Positions 58,801-59,639 of a DNA stretch of 64,000 nucleotides are shown here, piece by piece. The translations under genes and the position numbers were made by a program. Below the pieces are notes generated by a model. That model did not search any database. It saw only the letters and a list, made by a program, of their open reading frames with translations, and was not told where the DNA came from. The DNA comes from Tenrec ecaudatus (Eukaryota > Chordata > Mammalia > Afrosoricida > Tenrecidae), in the NCBI RefSeq assembly GCF_050624435.1, contig NC_134539.1, forward strand, positions 123,177,525-123,241,524, given 5' to 3'. Within the stretch, counting starts at the first letter, position 1. Each line of letters starts with the position of its first letter.

Positions 58801-58822
58801 AAAACGCCACCGCGGACGACAT
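5543..58822 (-). CDS. GDPD1: GDPD1: glycerophosphodiester phosphodiesterase domain-containing protein 1 (GDE4), ten exons
   Basis: The enzyme hydrolyses lysophospholipids such as lysophosphatidylcholine and N-acyl lysophosphatidylethanolamine, releasing the head group (lysophospholipase D activity, giving lysophosphatidic acid or N-acylethanolamine). It is a membrane protein of the ER and perinuclear region; this is family knowledge. The coding join, written low to high for the minus strand, is 5543-5668, 5952-6003, 7769-7828, 9254-9387, 20526-20615, 23004-23122, 28185-28230, 31071-31206, 42976-43018, 58681-58822. All introns are GT-AG, all phases fit, and the product is 315 residues. Residues 5-30 form a membrane segment. 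The catalytic domain starts at about residue 42 with HRGG (45-48) and ENT (54-56), followed by the metal-binding ELD (72-74) and HD (87-88). A second hydrophobic stretch lies at 205-221. All key residues are intact and there is no frameshift, so the gene looks functional. Exon boundaries were set by homology and splice consensus. Confidence 0.96.
5952..6003 (-). CDS. GDPD1: GDPD1 coding exon 9 (residues 257-274)
   Basis: A 52-base exon, phase 2 in and phase 0 out. It completes Ile257 and encodes LLMRKALFDHLTARGIQ. The acceptor is TTCTAG just above 6003 and the donor is GTAACG at 5951-5946. Intron 9 is only 283 bases long. A copy of this exon on the plus strand (from about 59753) has a one-base deletion and an LTR inserted in it. 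Confidence 0.95.
6438..6485. repeat. T-rich micro-insertion between 13-bp direct repeats
   Basis: TTCATAGTTTCTT occurs at 6438-6450 and again at 6473-6485. Between them lie 22 bases that are almost all T with three C and one A (6451-6472). The form matches an L1-type target-site duplication around an A tail with no element body, in minus orientation. It is in GDPD1 intron 8. Confidence 0.5.
6558..6640 (-). repeat. Short L1 3'-end fragment
   Basis: This is a diverged copy of the last 80 or so bases of the L1 tail, recognised by the reverse complement of TGTATGGATTGT and the GGGGGCT stretch next to the A-rich edge. Confidence 0.6.
7388..7625 (-). repeat. AfroSINE-like SINE, minus orientation
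   Basis: From left to right it carries the reverse complement of the SINE tail (CTGACTCAGATTGACTC), then TTTCCAAGGCTATAAATCTTT, CAACTGCCTTATCTTTCTACC, and the tRNA-derived head next to CAAGGCTCCTT. The family is the afrotherian tRNA-derived SINE. It is split by a small T-rich insertion at 7464-7512. Confidence 0.8.
7464..7512. repeat. T-rich micro-insertion between 16-bp direct repeats, inside a SINE
   Basis: AAGGCTATAAATCTTT is at 7464-7479 and 7497-7512, exactly flanking 17 T-rich bases (7480-7496). The host SINE is otherwise continuous, so the empty site can be inferred. This looks like a target-site duplication around a bare A tail, read on the minus strand. Confidence 0.6.
7769..7828 (-). 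CDS. GDPD1: GDPD1 coding exon 8 (residues 237-257)
   Basis: A 60-base exon, phase 2 in and out. It encodes LKEPHTMSRCQKFLIWLSD between the split codons for Lys237 and Ile257. The acceptor is GCCTCAG above 7828 and the donor is GTAAGAAT at 7768-7761. At the SRCQ position I recall Ser rather than Cys in the human protein. Confidence 0.95.
8787..8968 (-). repeat. L1 3'-end fragment, minus orientation
   Basis: An AT-rich, diverged copy of the terminal 180 bases of the L1 tail: ATCATTTTATCAGGG edge, AATCCATACATC, then AGTATCAGCTCCTCATCCCC. Confidence 0.75.
9254..9387 (-). CDS. GDPD1: GDPD1 coding exon 7 (residues 193-237), second hydrophobic segment
   Basis: A 134-base exon, phase 0 in and phase 2 out. 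It starts NSDIPILFSLQRV after the acceptor TTTTGCAG and contains the hydrophobic run VLLILGLFFTGLLPFVP (about residues 205-221), which interrupts the catalytic domain in GDE4-type enzymes and is a predicted membrane segment or hairpin. It ends FFEIPMPSIIL plus two bases of Lys237. The donor is GTAAGT at 9253-9248. Confidence 0.96.
9578..9697. mobile_element. Short palindromic MITE-like element, copy 1
   Basis: This is about 120 bases with terminal inverted repeats: the right end reads ATACGAGTATATACGGTACC and the left end is an imperfect reverse complement. The centre (CACCTAATTGTCCCACAAAA) is shared with the element at 23351-23468 on the other strand. I do not recognise the named family. It is non-coding. 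Confidence 0.6.
10113..10270 (-). mobile_element. L1 3'-end insertion with 14-bp target-site duplication
   Basis: The last 160 bases of the L1 tail in minus orientation, flanked by the perfect direct repeat TCACACACATTTTT at 10099-10112 and 10271-10284. It inserted next to an older L1 3'-UTR fragment (10285-10450). Confidence 0.88.
10285..10450 (-). repeat. Older L1 3'-UTR fragment
   Basis: The reverse complement carries the mammalian L1 3'-UTR phrase that includes TGAGTGAAATAAGTCAACCAC and GGACAAAT near the end, seen on the plus strand as GTCCCTTTGTGGTTGACTTA. Confidence 0.65.
10480..12905 (+). mobile_element. Longest L1 3' copy: L1 3' region joined to the lineage-specific tail
   Basis: From 10600 to 10910 the sequence reads like the old mammalian L1 3' region (CAGTCATAGCAGTCAAAACAG, AAATCCATCCACCTATGGAC). 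Around 11030-11160 it has the L1 3'-UTR block with GTACTATGCATCACT and AGTCAGCCAATCACAAAAGG. It then runs without a visible break into the long module set found in all the tail fragments here, ending with AAAACGATTAAAAAAA near 12900. This join is the main evidence that the abundant tail is an L1 3' UTR. The open frame of 143 codons at 11185-11616 (minus) is chance. Confidence 0.7.
12906..13063 (+). repeat. L1 tail fragment
   Basis: A partial copy beginning in the GATATAGTGTCTGAGGTC module and ending near TATCACTGTGTGCTCG. It lies directly between two other copies in the same orientation. Confidence 0.6.
13064..14412 (+). mobile_element. L1 tail copy interrupted by a solo LTR
   Basis: The module order is normal from the CTCGCCTTCCC module to the final CCCCCCAATAAAATGATTT plus A tail, except for the insertion at 13315-13800. 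Removing that insertion rejoins GCAGGGACC with CAAAG as in other copies. Confidence 0.75.
13315..13800 (+). mobile_element. Solo LTR with 5-bp target-site duplication
   Basis: The 486-base element begins TGAGTTAGC and ends CTAACACA, so it has the LTR TG...CA termini. It is flanked by GGACC at 13310-13314 and 13801-13805. A 5-bp duplication is typical of ERVL/MaLR-type elements; the family is inferred, not identified. Related copies lie at 28460, 31383, 43136, 46862 and 59784. No internal retroviral genes are present. Confidence 0.85.
14430..14668 (-). repeat. AfroSINE-like SINE, minus orientation
   Basis: It carries the SINE tail complement (GCCATTGAGTAAATTATGACTC) and ends with the tRNA-like head complement (TAACCACTAC-ACCGTCAGGGCTCCC). 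The internal part is degraded. Confidence 0.7.
14755..14900 (-). repeat. L1 3'-end fragment, minus orientation
   Basis: A diverged terminal piece with AAAATCATTTTACTGGGG at the tail edge and GAGCCCTTGGTATAAACTCCTCCC at the truncated side. Confidence 0.7.
14915..15480 (+). repeat. Old L1 3' region fragment
   Basis: It carries typical L1 ORF2-end and 3'-UTR phrases, including GGCCAACAAACACACAATC, GATGCAAACTGAAACTACAATGAG, TGTGGAGAGAATGGAACTC and AGAAATCCCGCCACTGAATA. Stops are frequent. It is 5'- and 3'-truncated. Confidence 0.75.
16080..16975 (+). mobile_element. BovB-like RTE LINE, reverse transcriptase part (first half)
   Basis: Translating in shifting frames shows RTE reverse-transcriptase motifs: a CVPIPMKGDP-like block and CFIDYAKSFDCVDHNQL (near 16640-16670), whose F-D belongs to the RT catalytic site. 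Stop codons and frameshifts are many, so the copy is dead. An L1 tail copy (16976-17880) splits it, and the second half resumes at 17881. Confidence 0.85.
16976..17880 (+). mobile_element. L1 tail insertion nested in an RTE copy
   Basis: The module order is intact from TTCCCAAACACAATTGG to CCCCAATAAAATTAAAAAAA. The RTE reading on the left (GTTGCTTAAAGAG) resumes on the right with AGAGAACTTGAAGCACTTGC, so the L1 copy is younger than the RTE copy. Confidence 0.8.
17881..18620 (+). mobile_element. BovB-like RTE LINE, 3' half
   Basis: This continues the RTE copy with CTTGCTGATGAAGATCAAAG and GGATCTACTATGAATGCTCATG. It ends with the 3' terminal module ATGTGAGGATGGCGCA...GAGTCGCTCTGAATCGGAC, which resembles the SINE tail. 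Confidence 0.85.
18955..19180 (-). repeat. Dispersed repeat shared with 51376-51600
   Basis: Both loci contain AATATACACAG/GATATACACAG, TTCAAT/TTCAAC, a GTGACACTGAT/GTGGCACTGAT block, CTCCCTC-type pyrimidine tracts and CATTAACATA/CACTAACATA. The orientation is provisional and the family is not identified. Confidence 0.5.
19195..19895 (+). repeat. AfroSINE-like SINE split by a SPIN transposon
   Basis: The head GGAGCCTTTGTGGTTGTAGT, the middle GTTTGAAACCACCAGCAGCTCC and the region TGTCCTATAGGTCATTATGAC are left of the transposon. The SINE end GGCAGTGAGTGAG follows directly after its right duplication. Removing 19383-19869 and one duplication restores a continuous SINE. Confidence 0.85.
19383..19869 (+). 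mobile_element. SPIN-type non-autonomous hAT transposon, 487 bp
   Basis: Termini are inverted repeats: CGGTGGTTCTCAACC on the left and GGTTGAGAACTGCTG on the right. The target duplication is ATCTAGAT (19375-19382 and 19870-19877), which fits the NTCTAGAN target preference of this hAT group. The body has the SPIN phrases AATTATTTTCATTGTTACTTC and TCCGATGGTCTTAGGCGACC near the right end. SPIN elements are known as horizontally transferred DNA transposons in a patchy set of tetrapods including tenrec, bush baby, murine rodents and some bats. No transposase is encoded; this form depends on one supplied in trans. Confidence 0.93.
20526..20615 (-). CDS. GDPD1: GDPD1 coding exon 6 (residues 163-192)
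   Basis: A 90-base exon with both ends in phase 0. It encodes VSELVKQYKREHITVWGNAS followed by YEIVKKCYKE. The TVWGN motif is a conserved part of the GDE4 barrel. The acceptor is TTTGTAG at the high end and the donor is GTAAG at 20525-20521. Confidence 0.96.
20873..22789 (+). mobile_element. 1.9-kb L1 3' insertion with internal direct duplication and 15-bp target-site duplication
   Basis: AAGAAGTTAATTGAA flanks the element at 20858-20872 and 22790-22804. Inside, the block from GTCTTAAAGGCTTGAAG to the terminal TTGTTATAAGACCTGTAAG (about 21311-22017) is followed at once by a second copy of the same block (about 22018-22760), which alone ends with AATAAAATTATTT. One outer duplication around two 3' blocks implies a single rearranged insertion, or a very exact nested event. 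Confidence 0.8.
23004..23122 (-). CDS. GDPD1: GDPD1 coding exon 5 (residues 123-162)
   Basis: A 119-base exon, phase 1 in and phase 0 out. It completes residue 123 and encodes CHCEGKDNRIPLLKEVFEAF then PNTPINIDIKVNNNMLIKK. The IPLLKEVFE and NIDIK blocks are classic for the family, and the acidic and lysine residues of IDIK line the active-site barrel. The junction codon is GAA (Glu123) where I recall Ala in human. The acceptor is TTTCTTAG and the donor GTATTT. Confidence 0.96.
23351..23468. mobile_element. Short palindromic MITE-like element, copy 2
   Basis: GTACCACATATACTAGTGTA at the left and the near-exact reverse complement ending in GAGTATATATGGTAC at the right bound 118 bases. It is related to 9578-9697, inverted relative to it. 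A SINE follows directly. The family is not identified. Confidence 0.65.
23470..23630 (+). repeat. AfroSINE-like SINE, 3' half
   Basis: It contains TGGCTTTCTCCTCCCATAAA, GGCAGTTCTACTCTGTCCTA and the tail GGTCACTATGAGTCAGAATT, with GACTCAATGGCAGTTGG. The head is missing or was replaced at the junction with the MITE. Confidence 0.8.
23755..23930 (-). repeat. Old, diverged SINE-like repeat (partner at 41575-41760)
   Basis: It shares AATTGTGCTCCAT/AACTGTGCTCCAT, GGCTGATTTTTCAGAA/GGTGATTTTTCAGAA, a TCTTCCAA block and a loosely tRNA-like right end with the copy at 41575. It is probably an old subfamily related to the SINE tail; confidence is limited. Confidence 0.45.
23931..25049. other. Intron 4 sequence without recognised elements
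   Basis: AT-rich sequence with no exon, open frame of note, or repeat that I can assign. Confidence 0.5.
25050..25240 (+). repeat. MIR element
   Basis: It matches the ancient mammalian-wide MIR SINE: TCTGGTTTCAAGTCC, a CACCTTGATCAAGTGATTTAC core, then CCTCCCTCAGTTACCTGATC. A small direct repeat (TCCGAGCTCTG) is present in it. Confidence 0.75.
25265..27085 (-). mobile_element. BovB-like RTE LINE, minus orientation
   Basis: The left end holds the 3'-terminal module in reverse complement. The frame near 26292-26525 (minus) shows an FNYAKTFNCV-like remnant of the RT catalytic block and KLWAALRRMEVPEHFIVLM, which follows it in RTE proteins. The far end near 27000-27085 carries the segment read on the minus strand as ATGAAATGTG...CACAG. 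The copy spans about 1.8 kb of the RT and C-terminal region and is disabled by many stops. Confidence 0.85.
27305..27460 (+). repeat. AfroSINE-like SINE, 3' half
   Basis: It carries ACGCCACCAGCAGTTC, TTTCTGCTCCCATAAAGATT, and the tail GTCCTATGAGTCAGAATC with GGTGGCAGTGGGTTT. Confidence 0.8.
27858..27888. repeat. A-rich micro-insertion between 13-bp direct repeats
   Basis: AAAAAGTGAAGAT occurs at 27858-27870 and 27876-27888, separated by GCAAA. The repeat starts with a run of A as expected for L1-endonuclease target-site duplications in plus orientation. Replication slippage is the alternative. Confidence 0.35.
28185..28230 (-). CDS. GDPD1: GDPD1 coding exon 4 (residues 108-123)
   Basis: A 46-base micro-exon encoding ELPPYLGKLDVTFQR plus the first base of codon 123. 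The acceptor TTTTTAAG is weak in pyrimidine content close to the AG, and the donor is GTAAAGG. Its identity rests on the exact fit of frame and protein between exons 3 and 5. Confidence 0.95.
28460..28858 (+). repeat. Diverged solo LTR of the 13315-13800 group
   Basis: It shares GCCACTGCCACTGGATTCAC, TCTTCCTGCATTCTGCATCA, GTGAGTCTGAAGAGG, and a TTGTCTTGATA...CTCTTTCTCACACAT end with the copies at 43136 and 59784. The exact ends and any target duplication are blurred. Confidence 0.6.
28985..29190 (-). repeat. AfroSINE-like SINE, minus orientation
   Basis: It reads TTGAGTTGACTCCAACTCAG, ATAGGATTTCCAAGGCTATA, CTTTCTCCTATGGAGTGGC and ends ACAGCACTATGAGGACTCCTT, the complement of the tRNA-like head. 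Confidence 0.85.
29485..29688 (-). repeat. AfroSINE-like SINE, minus orientation
   Basis: It carries GCGACCCTATAGGATAGGTC, TCTTTCTCCTGAAGAGCAGC and CATAACCACTACGCCATTAG in the expected order for a full-length reversed copy. Confidence 0.85.
29938..30295 (-). repeat. AfroSINE-like SINE split by a SPIN element
   Basis: The left part ends TTTCCAAGGCTGTAAATCTT and the right part resumes GGAACAGAAAGCCTCACC through CACTGCACCACCAGGGCTCC. The two join normally if 30025-30202 is removed. The head abuts a plus-oriented SINE at 30296. Confidence 0.85.
30025..30202 (-). mobile_element. SPIN-type hAT MITE, 178 bp
   Basis: The ends are CACCGGTTCTCAACC and GGTTGAGAGCCACTG, inverted repeats of the SPIN type. 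It carries CCCCTTTGGGAGTTGAACGA and GGGTTCACCACAACATGAGG, the two outer parts of the longer SPIN copy at 19383 with the middle deleted. Flanking 8-mers are CTTCATAG (30017-30024) and CCTTATAG (30203-30210), a decayed target duplication. Confidence 0.9.
30296..30455 (+). repeat. AfroSINE-like SINE
   Basis: It carries GTACGCTGCTAACTACAAGG, AAAAAGATGAGGCTTTCTAC and GGTTACTATGAGTCAAAATG, ending GGCAATGAGTTTGG. It is head-to-head with the preceding SINE. Confidence 0.8.
30470..30620 (+). repeat. AfroSINE-like SINE
   Basis: A second plus copy: AAGCTGCAAGGTCAGCAGTT, AGAAAGACAGGGCTTTTTAC, and the tail GGCAATGAGTTTGGTTT. It follows the previous SINE closely, so the pair may be a tandem array or two insertions. 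Confidence 0.75.
31071..31206 (-). CDS. GDPD1: GDPD1 coding exon 3 (residues 62-107), metal-binding core
   Basis: A 136-base exon, phase 2 in and phase 0 out. It completes His62, then encodes AVTIGTDMLELDCHITKDEQ followed by VVVSHDENLKRSTG and ending ISDIKYC. ELD (72-74) holds metal-binding acidic residues and HD (87-88) the second catalytic histidine of the GDPD family. The acceptor is TTCTCAG and the donor GTAAGT. Confidence 0.97.
31275..31377 (-). repeat. Partial SINE
   Basis: A remnant with GTGTTATCAGGTTAATTCAA and a TTTCCTAAACTGTGGTCTTT stretch, like the left part of reversed AfroSINE copies. The LTR at 31383 follows. Confidence 0.45.
31383..31902 (-). mobile_element. Solo LTR with 5-bp target-site duplication
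   Basis: This 520-base reversed LTR has TGCGTTAGTCTGGGT at one end and AACTATCTCA at the other. GATAC flanks it at 31378-31382 and 31903-31907. It belongs to the group at 13315 and 46862, sharing CAATCCACAAAGTCCTCCTC and AGAAAGCAAGAGACC. Confidence 0.88.
32277..32501. mobile_element. hAT-type MITE with 8-bp target-site duplication
   Basis: A 225-base element with inverted ends CAGACATCCTCAACTACGG and AAGTTTGAGGACCCCTG. It is flanked by GTCTAATC at 32269-32276 and 32502-32509. Inside are TATCCGGCCCACTGGGTG and GGTCTGAGGGACAGTGAACT. It is distinct in sequence from SPIN. No transposase is encoded. I recognise it as a hAT non-autonomous element but not the exact family name. Confidence 0.88.
32889..33053 (+). 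mobile_element. Extreme 5'-truncated L1 insertion with 15-bp target-site duplication
   Basis: Only the last 165 bases of the L1 tail are present, ending CCCCTAATAAAATGATTT plus A. AAGAATTACATGAAA flanks it at 32874-32888 and 33054-33068. Confidence 0.9.
33534..33872 (+). mobile_element. Tigger1-like pogo-type DNA transposon fossil
   Basis: It matches the remembered Tigger1 end: GTATACCTCAGAGATACTGC, CCAAACCATTGCAAATAA, GCATATAAAAGTGATGTTTAC, and a right end TATGCAATAAAACAAG...TGCCTATAT. It is an internal-deletion derivative with no transposase. Confidence 0.7.
33873..34839. other. Intron 2 sequence with one microsatellite
   Basis: Apart from the (TG)n tract at 34106-34146 and a weak repeat near 34505-34600 (TCATACAATTCAATAGTTC), I recognise nothing here. 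Confidence 0.5.
34106..34146. repeat. (TG)n / (CG)n microsatellite
   Basis: A TG run that passes into GCGCGCGC and GTGCGTG. Confidence 0.9.
34845..36545 (+). mobile_element. L1 3'-UTR copy, second subfamily
   Basis: The first 450 bases (GGGGGCAGCACTTGG, GGAATAGCAATGGTGACTTT, GTGTTGTTAGGTATGCAGGA) are shared only with 54395-54950. The later part (GCATTCTATGATACTCACC, GGAAGAAGCACACCAGCC) is the common L1 tail. It ends near GAGCTCCCAAGAAAATGATT. It probably represents an older 3'-UTR variant of the same L1 lineage. Confidence 0.65.
36546..38470. other. Unclassified repeat-like tract in intron 2
   Basis: Segments such as GAAACAGAGGGTTTCC (near 36590) and AAGCCACCCACTTGTGGGAT near 37350 look like ends of old mammalian LINE or LTR elements, and 37700-38450 resembles a degraded LTR element. 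I cannot assign a family. No exon or durable reading frame is seen. Confidence 0.4.
38471..38700 (-). repeat. Diverged L1 tail fragment
   Basis: The block CACAGGCTGGTACGCTTCTT with CCATGTAGACTTAGTTG matches the internal L1 tail module in reverse; the remainder has decayed. Confidence 0.5.
38701..39727. other. Intron 2 sequence without recognised elements
   Basis: AT-rich, no assignable repeat and no splice-bounded coding sequence seen. Confidence 0.5.
39728..39925 (+). repeat. AfroSINE-like SINE, full length, plus orientation
   Basis: It begins with the tRNA-like head TCCCTGGATAGTGCAAATGG and continues TAAGTGCTTGCCTACTAACT, GTTAGCAGTTTGAACCCACC and GGTTACCATGAGTTAGAATC, ending TGATGGCAACT. 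An A-rich tail follows. Confidence 0.85.
40207..41130 (-). mobile_element. Mariner transposon with internally deleted transposase
   Basis: On the minus strand an ATG at 40949 begins MANLREQRAAVKFCFLLTKN, the N-terminal helix-turn-helix region of a mariner transposase. After an internal deletion the frame-shifted 3' part has YHDNAP (near 40590-40610) and PYSPDLSPCDFFLF (near 40485-40530). That motif holds the last catalytic aspartate of the DD34D triad. The C-terminus KYFQKWNHRFDKC...GEYFEGD follows. Candidate inverted ends are TGAGGGGGTACCCCCAAAAC near 40207 and an imperfect partner near 41110-41130. The central catalytic region is missing, so the element is dead. Its 181-codon minus-strand frame is not a host gene. 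Confidence 0.85.
41575..41760 (-). repeat. Old, diverged SINE-like repeat
   Basis: It carries AGAATTGTGCTCCATGGGGC, TTTTTCAGAAGTCGATTTAC and CCCACCTTTCGGTTATCAG, ending GTACCACACAGGGACTCC. It is paired with 23755-23930. Confidence 0.55.
41915..41952. repeat. (TG)n microsatellite
   Basis: About 38 bases of uninterrupted TG. Confidence 0.93.
41953..42975. other. Intron 2 sequence next to exon 2, no recognised elements
   Basis: Single-copy-looking AT-rich DNA. Apart from the donor of exon 2 at its edge I see no feature. Confidence 0.5.
42976..43018 (-). CDS. GDPD1: GDPD1 coding exon 2 (residues 48-62), catalytic ENT motif
   Basis: A 43-base micro-exon, phase 1 in and phase 2 out. It completes Gly48 and encodes AGENLENTMTAFQ, then the first two bases of His62. 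ENT (54-56) together with HRGG from exon 1 forms the catalytic loop of the GDPD fold. The acceptor is TTTTACAG and the donor GTAAGT. It is too short for any ORF finder and was located by protein continuity. Confidence 0.96.
43136..43643 (+). repeat. Solo LTR, diverged, of the 59784-60300 group
   Basis: The left edge TTTGGTAGTTACATAATCTGG aligns with the start of the LTR at 59784. It continues CCACTGGATCCACAAGACTT, ACTGGCCTGTGATTCTCCTG and GGGATGTTTTCTTAATATAC, ending TGGACTGACACA. The flanking 5-mers CATAG and GATAC no longer match well. Confidence 0.75.
43840..43868. repeat. (CA)n microsatellite
   Basis: About 29 bases of CA. Confidence 0.9.
43940..44265 (+). mobile_element. BovB-like RTE LINE, 3'-end fragment
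   Basis: It carries GGTGAAGAATACTTAAAGTA, CAAAAGAACAAACAAATCT, GTGGAGGGCCAGCAAAAG, and the terminal module GGCTCAAGCATAACAAC followed by GTGATTATGAGTGGAACCAAC. This is the last 300 or so bases of the element. Confidence 0.85.
44350..44560 (+). repeat. MIR element
   Basis: GGACTCTGGACTCAGGAGGC, the core GTGTGACCTTGGACAAGTTA and AGGATAATGACAGCAGC match the MIR consensus order. Confidence 0.88.
44895..45160 (+). repeat. RTE-derived SINE-like repeat
   Basis: It has a module CAGTCACTACCCACCTGTTA, GTTTCAGTGGAGTTTACAGA and ATCAGCCAATGAAAACCATG. It ends in the RTE-like 3' module GGGGCTGGTGCAGGACTGAG with TTTCACTCAGTTGCG. A weaker copy lies at 50165-50420. Confidence 0.6.
45640..45820 (+). repeat. 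L1 tail fragment
   Basis: GGAGCTGATACCAAGGGCTC to TTCAATAAAATGATCC is the L1 end. A second remnant of the terminal AATAAAATTATTT lies just left of it. Confidence 0.75.
46305..46440 (-). repeat. MIR fragment, minus orientation
   Basis: It carries TATTATCCCAAGATCAAATT and AACTGGGACTCAAGCACAAG in the order of a reversed MIR. Confidence 0.6.
46862..47363 (-). mobile_element. Solo LTR with 5-bp target-site duplication
   Basis: A 502-base reversed LTR, TGTGTTAGTCTGCGT to CTAACTATCTCA. AGTAT flanks it at 46857-46861 and 47364-47368. It is the closest relative of the copy at 31383-31902 in this window. Confidence 0.88.
47369..48216. other. Intron 1 sequence, mostly unassigned
   Basis: Only a short SINE end (GATGAGTCAACATCAACTCA with ATGGCAGTGAATTTG, about 47830-47875) is recognised. 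Confidence 0.5.
48227..48562. mobile_element. Small 5'-inverted L1 insertion
   Basis: 48245-48330 is the L1 3' end in minus orientation (AAATCATTTTATTGGTGACT). 48336-48562 is an internal L1 tail segment in plus orientation (CACCTTCCTGATACGATTGC to GATCAGGTATTAG). The unit is flanked by GCTTTTGTTT at 48217-48226 and 48563-48572. A 3' piece and an inverted 5' piece within one target-site duplication is the twin-priming pattern. Confidence 0.7.
48815..48985 (-). repeat. AfroSINE-like SINE, minus orientation
   Basis: It carries CTTCCAACTCACAGCAACCC, CAACTGCCCCCATCTTTCTC and GAACTGCTGACCAACTGGC. Confidence 0.75.
49000..50160. other. Intron 1 sequence with an (ATT)n tract and a MIR
   Basis: (ATT)n lies at 49273-49293. 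A reversed MIR is at about 49650-49800 (CCCATTTATAGATAAGGAAA, AAATTTGACTCAGGTCACA). The rest is unassigned. Confidence 0.6.
50566..50895 (+). pseudogene. TMA7: Processed pseudogene of TMA7 (translation machinery-associated 7, CCDC72)
   Basis: An ATG at 50566 is followed by a frameshifted version of the short lysine-rich TMA7 protein. EMDEEEKAFKQKQK, IKAKAAGKGVLATGRIKKSG and KK then a stop at 50758-50760 are readable in two frames. The 3' UTR continues to AATAAACTTTATAAAAAG and an A/G-rich tail ending about 50915. There are no introns, and a change early in the gene breaks the frame, so it is a retrocopy. Confidence 0.88.
51376..51600 (-). repeat. Dispersed repeat shared with 18955-19180
   Basis: GAATATACACAGTAGTGCAT, AGTTCAGTGGCACTGATTAC, CCCACTAACATAAACTCGC and GAACTGCTATTGTCAGTCTG recur in the other copy. 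The orientation is provisional and the family is unnamed. Confidence 0.5.
52231..52425 (+). repeat. AfroSINE-like SINE inside RTE
   Basis: TCCTGATGGTACAGTGGGAT, GCTGCTAACTGCAAAGTCCG, AAACCACCAGCTACTCCACA and TAGCTTACTATGAGTAGATA give a complete copy. Confidence 0.85.
52861..53444 (+). mobile_element. Solo LTR with 4-bp target-site duplication, inside RTE
   Basis: The 584-base element begins TGTTAGG and ends CCTTACA, near-perfect short inverted repeats of the LTR type. GATT flanks it at 52857-52860 and 53445-53448. Removing it rejoins AACCTGGATT with CAGAACAGG, the normal RTE reading. It is more GC-rich than its surroundings and unrelated to the other LTR group. A 4-bp duplication is typical of gammaretrovirus-like (class I) ERVs. 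No viral genes are present. Confidence 0.88.
54141..54179. repeat. Oligo-T between 16-bp direct repeats, inside RTE
   Basis: AAGGTATGATATTTTC occurs at 54141-54156 and 54164-54179, separated by seven T. It has the same layout as 6438 and 7464. Confidence 0.5.
54346..55720 (+). repeat. Cluster of L1 tail fragments, including the second subfamily
   Basis: 54346-54392 is a terminal remnant with GACCCCAATAAAATGATTG. 54395-55440 matches the 34845 copy (GGGCAGCACTTGCACCCC, GTGTTGTTAGGTATGCAAGA). Two further short tails follow, ending CCCTAATAAAATG near 55572 and CCCCTAATAAATTG near 55695. Confidence 0.7.
55780..55982 (-). repeat. AfroSINE-like SINE, minus orientation
   Basis: It carries CTCATTGCCATAGTGCTGTT, GGGCAGAGTTGAACTGCCTC and CATAACCACTAAGCCACAAA in order. 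Confidence 0.82.
56590..56870 (-). repeat. Old SINE with a 35-bp tandem duplication
   Basis: The SINE-like order is degraded: ATTCTGACTCATGGGAACC, TAGGGTTTTCTTAGTTGTAA. At 56751-56785 and 56786-56820 a 35-base unit is repeated (GTGGATTCAGA/TCTACCAACC), and a third partial start follows. Confidence 0.55.
57035..57780 (+). mobile_element. BovB-like RTE LINE, 3' third
   Basis: CAGATGATGCAACTTTGCTT (a relic of the RT YADD box), GACTTGATGAAGATCAAAAC, TCAATGACCTCATATGGATG and GCCATCATGCTGAGGAAGAG follow the RTE order. The last 150 bases are unusually CpG-rich next to the GDPD1 CpG island. Confidence 0.82.
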
Positions 58823-59160
58823 CGTAGCCGCCGTGTGGGAAGCCCCCACCTCTGGGCCCGCGGAACTCCGCTGTGGCGGTCGCAACGGCGGCGGCTGAGG
58901 CGGCTGAGGCGGCGGCGGCGGCGGCGGCGGCGGCTTCAAGTCGCTCGCCCCCAGCCGGTGCCCGCGGCGCAGCGCACTCGTGCGCGCCGGCCCAGCACGC
59001 AGGCGCAGTCGGACGCCCGCGCCCGCGCAACAAAGGGGCGCTGCACGCAGGCGCGCTCCGACTCCTGCGGTGGAGCCCTCGGCCGTGCGGCGCGCAGGCT
59101 GCGTTTGCACCTCGCTCTGTGGTCGCACCTGCAGCTAAAGCACAAGCTGAGCTGAGAGCT
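58060..59160. promoter_or_regulatory. CpG island promoter of GDPD1
   Basis: The base composition changes sharply to GC- and CpG-rich, in contrast to the AT-rich surroundings, and contains GDPD1 exon 1. A GCC triplet run (minus strand, about 58909-58933) lies 90 bases upstream of the ATG, in the presumed 5' UTR. No TATA box is evident. The exact transcription start cannot be set. Long open frames on both strands here (up to 309 codons on plus) are by-products of low stop-codon density. Confidence 0.85.
58681..58822 (-). CDS. GDPD1: GDPD1 coding exon 1 (residues 1-48), membrane anchor and HRG motif
   Basis: The ATG at 58822-58820 begins MSSAVAFYLLSTLGGYLVTS and continues FLLLKYPTLLHQRKKQRFLS KHISHRG, with one base of Gly48 before the donor GTGAGT at 58680-58675. 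Hydrophobic residues 5-30 followed by RKKQR give an N-terminal membrane anchor with positive residues on the cytosolic side. HRGG starts the catalytic site. The start is chosen by homology; position -3 is A, a good context. The reading frame stays open upstream to 59128 without a stop, but that is outside family homology. Confidence 0.96.
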
Positions 59161-59639
59161 TGGAAACCTGCCAGGGCCCAGCCCTCGGGAGCGTCTGACA
59201 TAATGGCCAAATCCACGTCAAGAAGGAAAGGTTCCAGGCTGACTTAACCCCTACCCTAGAAAATGCAAAGGATTGTTAGGGATGGAGGTGTAGAAACAAG
59301 CAATAAAGGTCGTCATTTGTTTGACCGAGAGAAAATGTCCCATTGTGTCACACAGGCCATTAAAGGTTCATCAGTCAAATGATCGAGTGAGAAAATGCAG
59401 TTCCCATTGCTTGTACCGAGGGCGTCTCAAGAAATATGTTGAATAAAACAGTTTAAAATAAGGAACTATAAACAAGGTTATAGGCTATCACTTAACTGTT
59501 CTAGGAGACTGAGGACTAAATTCCAGAAGACTCTGTGTTTCTTCTTCATCTCACATGTCCCAAACTACGAACACATTAAGAGATACAATTACCTGCCAAG
59601 GAATTAAGCCAGAATTGAGGGAGAATTGGGGACAAGAAT
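59161..59639. other. Upstream flank of the GDPD1 CpG island
   Basis: Single-copy-looking sequence with no recognised gene or repeat. Confidence 0.5.

Noticed and set aside
58226-59155. 309-codon plus-strand open frame, rich in Arg, Ala and Pro
   Set aside because: It lies opposite GDPD1 exon 1 in the CpG island. Its composition reflects GC-rich sequence with few stop codons, and it shows no domain.
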